A stretch of 5,704 nt of DNA from Anaerolineaceae bacterium (GTDB taxonomy: Bacteria; Chloroflexota; Anaerolineae; Anaerolineales; Anaerolineaceae): the NCBI GenBank assembly GCA_011620445.1, contig WOZB01000223.1:1-5704 (forward strand). Reading direction: 5' to 3'. Below, piece after piece: positions 1 through 4,853 of this stretch. A model generated the notes under the pieces. The model was not told the DNA's origin, searched no databases, and saw only the letters and a program-made list of their open reading frames with translations. Within the stretch, counting starts at the first letter, position 1; every line of letters begins with the position of its first letter. Made by a program: the position numbers and the translations under genes.

Positions 1-432
1 ATCTCAGCCTCTTTTCCGTTGGTCTTGACTCAGATCAAAGCAGGCATCGCGCGTAACACCGATATCATCCTTATCGATACCGCCGGCCGTTTACACACCC
101 GTTACAATTTGATGGAAGAAATCAAAAAAGTCTACCGGGTAGCTGGTAAAGCGCTTGAAGGTGCCCCCCACTACTCTTGGATTGTGCTCGATTCCACCAC
201 CGGCCAAAACGCTTTGCGACAGGCTGAAGCCTTCGGTAAAGCTGTCAATCTGAATGGTGCCATTCTTGCCAAGTTGGATACCTCTGCCAAAGGCGGTATG
301 GCTTTTGCCATCCGCGATCAATTGCACATTCCTGTCATCTATGCCGGCCTCGGTGAAAAAATGGATGATCTCACCCTCTTCGATCGCGATGCATTCATCA
401 ATGCAATCTTCGATCGCCAAGCTTCGGAGTAG
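1..432 (+). CDS. ftsY: Signal recognition particle receptor FtsY, C-terminal GTPase part (5' end outside window)
   Basis: FtsY is the membrane-associated SRP receptor GTPase; it pairs with Ffh to deliver ribosomes making membrane proteins to the translocon. The frame is open from base 1 and ends with TAG, giving 143 visible residues. Landmarks, numbered within the fragment: DTAGRLHT at 26-33 (G3/DTAGR), an LDSTTGQNAL block in the middle, AKLDTSAKGG from residue 90 (guanine-specificity motif, AKLD where many homologues have TKLD) and GLGEKMDDLTLFD near the end (closing G5 region). The SAKGG and GEKxDDL wording fits FtsY rather than Ffh, and there is no M domain. Before residue 12 the frame reads poorly against the family, whereas the +3 frame reads SVGLDS, the expected conserved block; a one-base shift near position 33 is suspected. 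prfB starts two bases after the stop, implying cotranscription. The identification is firm; the integrity of the first 33 bases is uncertain. Confidence 0.93.
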   Translation: MSASFPLVLTQIKAGIARNTDIILIDTAGRLHTRYNLMEEIKKVYRVAGKALEGAPHYSWIVLDSTTGQNALRQAEAFGKAVNLNGAILAKLDTSAKGGMAFAIRDQLHIPVIYAGLGEKMDDLTLFDRDAFINAIFDRQASE

Positions 433-434
433 CC

Positions 435-1518
435 ATGTCTGACCTGATCGATCGCCTCACCGCCTTGCGGGAACAATGCTCTGCGCTACAGGAGCATCTT
501 TGACTTTGCTTCCAAACTGAAAGAACTGGCAGACCTTAAAGCTGCCAGCGAAATCCCCGAATTCTGGAATGATCACGACCAAGCACAACGAGTGATGAAG
601 AAGATTGCAGCACTTGAGGCATTGATTCAGGAATGGGAACAAACCAGCAATCAGATCACCGAGTTACAGTCCCTCCTCGAAATGGATGACGGCAGCCTGA
701 CCGCAGAGCTGGAAGAGCAAATTGGTAAGCTTGAAGCCGAATTAGCCCACAAAGAGACTGAAATGCTGCTTTCTGGACCCTACGATCAGGGGAATGCCAT
801 TCTGGCAATCCATGCGGGCGCAGGCGGCACGGAATCGCAGGATTGGGCTTCAATGCTCATGCGTATGTACTTGCGTTGGGCTGAACGCAACAACTTCAAA
901 TCTGAAATTGTGGACTTAAACGAGGGAGGTGAAGCAGGCATCAAATCTGCCACCATCTCCATCACAGGACTGCGAGCTTATGGATACCTGCGCTCGGAGA
1001 GAGGTGTGCATCGCCTGGTACGCCTTTCGCCCTATGATGCTGCGCATCGCCGGCACACTTCATTTGCCCTGGTTGAGGTTCTTCCGGAACTTGAAGACAA
1101 TTCAGAGGTAATCATCTCCCCGGATGATATTCAGGTGGAGGTTTACAAATCCTCGGGTGCAGGCGGCCAGAATGTCCAGAAGAATATGACCGCGGTGCGT
1201 ATTATTCACCTCCCCACAGGCCTGGTTGTCACCTGTCAAAACGAGCGGTCACAAACCCAGAATCGCGAAAATGCCATGAAGGTGCTGCGCGCCAGGCTCT
1301 TCGAAATGAAACAGCAGGAACACGCTGAAGAAATTTCAGATCTCAAAGGTGAGCATAAGAAGGTTGAATGGGGCTCCCAAATTCGATCTTACGTGCTGCA
1401 CCCCTATCAAATGGTCAAGGATCACCGCACGGATTATGAGACTTCACAAACTCAAGCCGTCCTGGATGGTGATTTGGACGGCTTAATAGAAGCTTTCTTG
1501 CGCTCGAAACCCGATTAA
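435..1518 (+). CDS. prfB: Peptide chain release factor 2 (RF2), joined across a +1 programmed frameshift (435-500 + 502-1518)
   Basis: RF2 recognises UGA and UAA stop codons in the ribosomal A site and triggers peptide release. The ATG at 435 has GGAG (426-429) five bases upstream. The first 22 codons end at CTT (498-500), followed in frame by TGA (501-503). Skipping T501 continues into GAC and the main frame to TAA at 1516-1518, giving 360 residues, normal for RF2 (E. coli has 365). The joined protein shows the helical N-terminal domain, HAGAGGTESQDWA from about residue 126, the stop-codon recognition tripeptide as SPY at 198-200 (usually SPF), RRHTSF just after it, and the catalytic GAGGQ with GGQ at 243-245. 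The SPF-type tripeptide and the frameshift site separate it from RF1. It follows ftsY by two bases, and its stop overlaps that of convergent pfkA. A start further down, near 592, would drop 52 genuine residues and should not be used. Confidence 0.96.
490..504 (+). promoter_or_regulatory. prfB: prfB +1 programmed ribosomal frameshift site (autoregulatory)
   Basis: The site reads AGGAG, then CAT, CTT, TGA, C. An internal Shine-Dalgarno-like AGGAG (490-494) lies three bases before the slippery CTT codon (498-500), followed by in-frame TGA (501-503) and C504. This is the same order and spacing as the known E. coli prfB site (an AGGGGG element, TAT, CTT, TGA, C). In the known mechanism, scarce RF2 leaves UGA unread, the tRNA on CUU slips forward one base to UUU, and full-length RF2 is made; abundant RF2 terminates after 22 codons. 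The match is direct; activity is inferred from the family. Confidence 0.95.
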
Positions 1519-2486
1519 TCCAGGATATTGGCCAATCTGGCCATTTCGATGTCGATGCCCTTAGTTTTATTTACGATATCTGCCAAAGGTGTTGTAGTCA
1601 CTTCACCTTTGATAGTGCCGACGACGACACTATATTCCCCTCTTTCCGCTGCTTCAACGGCCCCCAAACCTAATTTACAGGCCAGGATGCGGTCAAAAGC
1701 GCTTGGCGAACCACCCCGCTGAACGTGGCCGAGAATGGTAGAGCGAATGCTGAAACCAAGGCGTTCCTTATTCGCGTAAAAGAACTCGGTCAACTTGGCG
1801 GCATTGTAATCCGCCCCTTCAGCAGCAATGATCAGGGCATGAGATTTGCCATGTTCATAAGCTGCTTGTACAACTTCAGCAATTTTTTCGGGGTCAGTCG
1901 GAACTTCCGGCATAGTAATCGCTTCCGCGCCGCCTGCCAGGCCAGACATCAAGGCCAGGTATCCGCACTGGCGGCCCATGACCTCCAGGATAAAAGCCCG
2001 CTGATGGGAAGAAGCAGTCACTTTTAACCGGTCAATGGCTTCCAGGGCAATGTTCAAAGCAGTATCCACACCCAGGGTGATATCTGAACCCACCAGGTCA
2101 TTATCAATGGTGGAGGCGATCCCAATGCCATTGAATCCCATCTTGTTGAGTTCATAATTCCCGGTTTGAGAGCCGTTTCCGCCAATTACGAAAACGCAGT
2201 CAACACCAAATTGGTTCAAATTGCGGATGGCAAGTTTGCGCCCCTCGACGGTCATAAATTCAGGGCAGCGCGCGCTGCCAAGGACCGTTCCTCCCCGCTG
2301 CATAATTCCGCCAACATCGCGTGTGGTCAATTGCTCGATGGTTCCGGAAATCAAACCTTTAAAGCCATTACGCACACCAAAAACGCTCCACCCTTTTGAA
2401 ATTGATACACGTGTTACCGCCCGGATTGCGGCATTCATGCCTGGGGCATCGCCACCGCTGGTTAATACTGCTACTCTTCTGCCCAT
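1515..2486 (-). CDS. pfkA: 6-phosphofructokinase (PfkA family) with variant nucleotide-site motifs
   Basis: This cytosolic enzyme phosphorylates fructose 6-phosphate to fructose 1,6-bisphosphate, the committed step of glycolysis. The ATG (2484-2486) has AAGGAG (2492-2497) five bases upstream; the 323 residues match the bacterial length (about 320). Visible motifs are LTSGGDAPGMNAAIR at 8-22, GSARCPEF at 70-77 (arginine 73), GGNGS at 102-106, TIDND at 126-130 with the expected catalytic base D128, SSHQR at 159-163, EVMGR at 168-172, EGA at 223-225 and LGHVQRGGSP at 252-261. In the classical scheme GGDGS marks ATP enzymes and GGDDS marks PPi enzymes. Here glycine 105 fits ATP, but the preceding aspartate is asparagine (N104). 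The segment before TIDND is AS, not the PG of ATP types or the PK of PPi types. Family membership is secure; the phosphoryl donor is less so. It converges on prfB and diverges from the regulator-like gene at 2596. Confidence 0.95.
   Translation of the reverse strand: MGRRVAVLTSGGDAPGMNAAIRAVTRVSISKGWSVFGVRNGFKGLISGTIEQLTTRDVGGIMQRGGTVLGSARCPEFMTVEGRKLAIRNLNQFGVDCVFVIGGNGSQTGNYELNKMGFNGIGIASTIDNDLVGSDITLGVDTALNIALEAIDRLKVTASSHQRAFILEVMGRQCGYLALMSGLAGGAEAITMPEVPTDPEKIAEVVQAAYEHGKSHALIIAAEGADYNAAKLTEFFYANKERLGFSIRSTILGHVQRGGSPSAFDRILACKLGLGAVEAAERGEYSVVVGTIKGEVTTTPLADIVNKTKGIDIEMARLANILD
1529..1543. repeat. Short perfect stem (TGGCCA-atc-TGGCCA) just beyond the prfB stop, inside the pfkA 3' end
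   Basis: Two copies of the self-complementary hexamer TGGCCA flank a three-base spacer, so the segment can form a 6-bp hairpin in transcripts from either strand. For prfB it begins ten bases after the stop and is followed by only three T residues (1544-1546), which makes a poor intrinsic terminator. It also encodes part of the PfkA C-terminus (MARLAN), so coding constraint may explain it. It is the only terminator-like structure I see at this convergent junction. Confidence 0.35.
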
Positions 2487-2522
2487 AATTTCTCCTTGTC
2501 CTCAAGTACTCCACTTTCTTTG

Positions 2523-2537
2523 AAGACTAATAATCTT
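2523..2537. promoter_or_regulatory. Imperfect dyad AAGA-n7-TCTT in the divergent intergenic region, possible operator
   Basis: The 15-base segment reads AAGACTAATAATCTT. The outer AAGA/TCTT arms and the inner TA/TA pairs are symmetric, with one mismatched pair and an odd centre base. It sits about 20 bp upstream of the -10-like box of the rightward gene, around the place a -35 element would occupy, and lies within the probable pfkA leader on the other strand. This is a plausible position for a regulator shared by both genes, but the sequence is short and AT-rich, so chance is a real alternative. Confidence 0.3.
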
Positions 2538-2562
2538 AACTATCGGACAGAGCAATTATAAT
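2536..2562 (+). promoter_or_regulatory. Putative sigma-70-type promoter for the regulator-like gene
   Basis: A perfect TATAAT lies at 2557-2562. The best -35-like hexamer is TTAACT at 2536-2541, 4 of 6 matches to TTGACA with a short 15-base spacer, so the -35 is weak. Transcription would begin near 2569, leaving a leader of roughly 27 bases before the ATG at 2596. GGTGA at 2585-2589 serves as ribosome binding site, six bases from the start. Confidence 0.5.
2555..2560 (-). promoter_or_regulatory. Putative leftward -10 box for pfkA, overlapping the rightward one
   Basis: AATTATAATT at 2554-2563 is a perfect 10-bp palindrome, so TATAAT also reads leftward on the minus strand at these positions. 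That would give pfkA a leader of about 60 bases ending in the strong AAGGAG site. No good -35 hexamer is seen at normal spacing on the minus strand. An alternative leftward pair is TTGCTC (complement of 2550-2555) with TATTAG (complement of 2527-2532) at 17 bases, also weak. The pfkA promoter must lie in this 109-bp region unless it is inside the neighbouring gene. Confidence 0.35.
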
Positions 2563-2595
2563 TCATTGAATTCCTGAAAAGATTGGTGAAAAACT

Positions 2596-3396
2596 ATGAC
2601 ACGTGACATTTTAGTTTCAATTATGGGTGATGATCTCTATGCCCGGGATTGGATGGCCTTGTTAATTGTTCGGGACTGGCGGACGCGCCTTGTTTCGGAG
2701 GTCGCGTGCGATGAAGATTTCATGAATTTCAAGACCGACCTCATCCACAAAGTTGATTTTCTTTTAGTGGATCTGGACTCATACCAGAACAGACCAGACA
2801 TCCTTTCAGAAATCGACCGTGAAATGGACCCGAAAAAACCTGTGCGCGTCCTTTGCGTAGGTTCGCGCCCAGAGTCTAAAGTTTTCAAACGCATAAACCC
2901 CGCCAACTTCGCTGGTTATTTGCTGAAGGAGGAGATTTCAACCTCTCTGGCTTGGGCTATCACATTTGCCTCTGAAGGGAACCTGGTGCTCACCCCGGGC
3001 ACTCAGCAGTGTGGTTTCGAAATTGGTTATCAGTTCCCCGGAAAATACATGGTCCTCAGTGCCCGGCCCATCCCTGGCCTAACTGCGCGTCAATCGGAAA
3101 TTTCCCGTTTGGCAATCATTTTCTCCGTGGGCAGACGAGATCTCGCCGATGAGCTCAAGATATCGGATCAATGGAGCTATGGCATGGTAAGTGAACTCTA
3201 CGATAACCTGGGATTAAAGGAAATCTTCAATGGGGAATCTGACCCGTATAAGTACATCAACGAAGACAGCATGATTCAGGAGCACCTGACGGAAATTCTG
3301 GCAGAATTGGGCGATTCAAAGAAAGCCAAGGACCTTGAAACTCTTGCATTTCACCTTATTACCATGCCCGTGATTGACGAGTTTCGGGATCTCTAG
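2596..3396 (+). CDS. Atypical response-regulator-like protein: REC-like N-terminus, LuxR-type helix-turn-helix-like C-terminus
   Basis: The product has 266 residues and begins at an ATG with GGTGA six bases upstream. I do not recognise it as a named regulator. The N-terminal 120 residues follow a receiver-domain pattern: an acidic pair at D12-D13, a hydrophobic strand ending in a candidate phosphoacceptor (FLLVDLDS, D59), a strand VRVLCVGS at 83-90 and the conserved lysine in GYLLKEE (K111). The usual methionine-proline after the phosphoacceptor is absent, and the switch Ser/Thr is uncertain (G89 or S90). Residues 162-207, from LTARQSEISRLA to YDNLGL, resemble the LuxR/GerE four-helix fold (LTxRExEVL... 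to LGL) but are divergent, with the core turn reading LADELKISDQ. The tail to 266 is acidic and helical-looking. It is likely a cytoplasmic DNA-binding regulator, phosphorylated or a pseudo-receiver. No histidine kinase is adjacent. It diverges from pfkA across a symmetric promoter region, so autoregulation or control of pfkA is possible but unproven. Confidence 0.62.
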   Translation: MTRDILVSIMGDDLYARDWMALLIVRDWRTRLVSEVACDEDFMNFKTDLIHKVDFLLVDLDSYQNRPDILSEIDREMDPKKPVRVLCVGSRPESKVFKRINPANFAGYLLKEEISTSLAWAITFASEGNLVLTPGTQQCGFEIGYQFPGKYMVLSARPIPGLTARQSEISRLAIIFSVGRRDLADELKISDQWSYGMVSELYDNLGLKEIFNGESDPYKYINEDSMIQEHLTEILAELGDSKKAKDLETLAFHLITMPVIDEFRDL

Positions 3397-3633
3397 AACA
3401 TCAGCATGCATTGGGATATCCTCAGCTGTCACAAGATTATGTGTGCCATCACAGAAAAATCATCAACTTCTGCTAACCTGTCAGTTGAATAGTCTTATTT
3501 GCCACCCCATCGCTTATATTCGATGTATTGTCGATGGTGGCTACGCGCATTATTTGAAGAAGCTATTACGGTTTTTTGCACCTGATAGAAAAAGATAGGA
3601 TGTAAAGGATAGTATTCGCTTTTATGAGGAAAC
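3397..3633. other. Intergenic region upstream of the thiolase gene, no gene recognised
   Basis: This 237-bp stretch separates the regulator-like gene from the thiolase gene. A 74-codon frame crosses it (3374-3598), but its composition is unlike any protein I know and it overlaps the end of the upstream gene, so I do not call it. There is no GC stem followed by a T tract after 3396, so no intrinsic terminator is evident. A run of six T (3572-3577) lacks a convincing stem directly before it. The region holds the inverted repeat at 3501-3541. It should also contain the thiolase promoter, but no well-spaced -35/-10 pair is visible. Confidence 0.6.
3501..3541. repeat. Imperfect inverted repeat, 10 paired bases with a two-base bulge
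   Basis: GCCACC-CC-ATCG arms at 3501-3512 pair with CGATGGTGGC at 3532-3541: GCCA with TGGC and CCATCG with CGATGG, leaving C3505 and C3506 unpaired, with a 19-base loop. No T tract follows within 20 bases, so it is not a standard terminator. Lying about 95-130 bp upstream of the thiolase start, it could be an operator or a leader-RNA hairpin, or chance. Confidence 0.4.
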
Positions 3634-4782
3634 ATGAACAAAGTCTACATTAACGGCATCGGCCAGGTTCCGGTGCAGGAATCCTGGGAACATTCGCTAA
3701 AAGAGCTTGCCGGTTTTGCTGGCATCGCAGCCATGGATGACGCGGGCATGGGGTACCCTCAAGGCCTTTTTGTGGGCAACATGCTAAGCCTTTCAGCTAA
3801 CCGCCAGGGTCATTTGGCCACGCTTCTGGCTGACTGGCTCGGATTTCACCAAAAACCAGCCTTGGGTGTTGAAGCAGCCTGCGGTTCAGGTGCGGCAGCT
3901 TTTCGGGCCGCAGTTGAAGCTGTGGCTTCAGGTGAGTTGGAATCTGCCCTGGTTGTCGGGGCTGAAAAAATGACTGATTCGCCTTCCAATGAGATTACAG
4001 CCCAACTGGTGACAGCGGCTGATGCTGACCTCGAAGGAGGTTTGGGCTTATCATTTGTGGCCCTGAATGCCCTTATTATGCAGCGCTACCTGCACGAGTA
4101 TCATTGGACTCACGCAGATTTTGCTGCTTTCTCAATCAATGCTCACGCAAACGCCGTCCACAACCCATTCGCGCGCTTCCGTAAGCCTATCAATCTGCAA
4201 GCCTATACGTCGGCAGCCATGATTTGCGATCCAATCAATTTGCTGGATGCAACCCCAATTGCCGATGGCGCTGCCGCAATTGTTATCAGCAGCAAACCAG
4301 AACTATCCTCACATCGCCAGGTTCGGGTGATCGGTTCCGCAGCCGCCACGGACACAATTTCAATTCAGAACCGCAAAGACCCAATCTGGCTCTCGGCAGC
4401 TGAAAAATCTGCTAAAACCGCTTATTCTCAATCAGGGATTCAACCCGAGGATATAGGCGTTTTTGAGTATCACGACGCTTTTACAATCATGGCCGCTTTA
4501 TCCCTTGAAGCCGCTGGTATTTGCCCCAGGGGTCAGGGACCACGCCTGGCTAATGAGGGTAAGATCAAATTTGATGGCGAAATTCCAGTAGCCACGCAAG
4601 GGGGACTCAAAGCCCGCGGTCATCCGGTTGGAGCAACTGGTATCTACCAGTTGTGCGAAGTTATCCAACAGCTCAGGGGCGAGGCTGGTCCCACCCAGGT
4701 CACGCGTCCCTACTATGGCATGGCACAAAATATCGGCGGTTCAGGCTCCAACATCGTCACACACATACTTGAAGCCGAATGA
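3634..4782 (+). CDS. Thiolase-family acetyl-CoA C-acetyltransferase, archaeal/SCP2-like type
   Basis: The 382-residue product fits the thiolase-like class best known from archaea, where it condenses two acetyl-CoA to acetoacetyl-CoA and passes it to HMG-CoA synthase for the mevalonate pathway. The ATG has GAGGA (3626-3630) only three bases upstream, a slightly tight spacing, but no better start exists. Features: an N-terminal GIGQVPV strand; nucleophile cysteine C83 in EAACGSGAAAF; EYHDAF with H280, the SCP2/archaeal HDxF motif; the GLKARGHPVGATG block with H330; and NIGGSGS at 366-372 near the C-terminus in place of the cysteine-containing loop of classical thiolases. The HDxF position that is cysteine in SCP2-type enzymes is alanine here; other cysteines (C198, C297, C341) lie outside these motifs. 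It ends with tandem TGA-TAA stops. In archaea this gene usually sits with HMG-CoA synthase and a DUF35 protein; neither is visible here, so a fatty-acid or other acyl-CoA role remains possible. Confidence 0.88.
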   Translation: MNKVYINGIGQVPVQESWEHSLKELAGFAGIAAMDDAGMGYPQGLFVGNMLSLSANRQGHLATLLADWLGFHQKPALGVEAACGSGAAAFRAAVEAVASGELESALVVGAEKMTDSPSNEITAQLVTAADADLEGGLGLSFVALNALIMQRYLHEYHWTHADFAAFSINAHANAVHNPFARFRKPINLQAYTSAAMICDPINLLDATPIADGAAAIVISSKPELSSHRQVRVIGSAAATDTISIQNRKDPIWLSAAEKSAKTAYSQSGIQPEDIGVFEYHDAFTIMAALSLEAAGICPRGQGPRLANEGKIKFDGEIPVATQGGLKARGHPVGATGIYQLCEVIQQLRGEAGPTQVTRPYYGMAQNIGGSGSNIVTHILEAE

Positions 4783-4797
4783 TAAAATAAGTAAACA

Positions 4798-4830
4798 GCT
4801 GGTAAACGCCAGCGTTGATTTGTGGCTGGC
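4798..4830 (+). repeat. Three complementary short arms forming two mutually exclusive stems before the last gene
   Basis: GCTGG (4798-4802) can pair with CCAGC (4809-4813) around a 6-base loop. Alternatively GCCAGC (4808-4813) can pair with GCTGGC (4825-4830) around an 11-base loop. The middle arm cannot serve both. The second stem ends 12 bases before the GGGAG ribosome binding site. The layout resembles a minimal attenuator, but the stems are only 5-6 bp, no T tract follows, and GCTGG is a common word. Confidence 0.25.
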
Positions 4831-4853
4831 AGATTCTGCTCAGGGAGTGGCAA

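Noticed and set aside
91..420. Minus-strand open frame of 109 codons opposite ftsY
   Set aside because: It is a shadow of the clearly conserved ftsY GTPase motifs on the plus strand and has no recognisable protein features.
592..1518. prfB called as a 308-residue protein starting at GTG 592
   Set aside because: The frame is open back to 502, the extra residues match the RF2 N-terminal domain, and the frameshift site supplies the genuine start at 435.
1725..2027. Plus-strand 100-codon frame inside pfkA, with others at 1528-1722, 2166-2399 and 2221-2523
   Set aside because: All are antisense shadows of pfkA, whose motifs are intact on the minus strand.
2637..2906. Minus-strand 89-codon frame opposite the regulator-like gene
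   Set aside because: It is arginine/serine-rich, typical of an antisense reading, with no ribosome binding site or family resemblance noted.
3413..3420. Small palindrome GGATATCC after the regulator-like gene
   Set aside because: Eight bases with no loop or flanking signal; palindromes of this size are expected by chance.
3572..3577. T6 run considered as the tail of an intrinsic terminator
   Set aside because: No stable GC stem lies directly upstream; the inverted repeat at 3501-3541 ends 30 bases earlier.
3374..3598. 74-codon plus-strand frame spanning the gap before the thiolase gene
   Set aside because: It overlaps the end of the regulator-like gene, lacks a ribosome binding site and reads like random translation.
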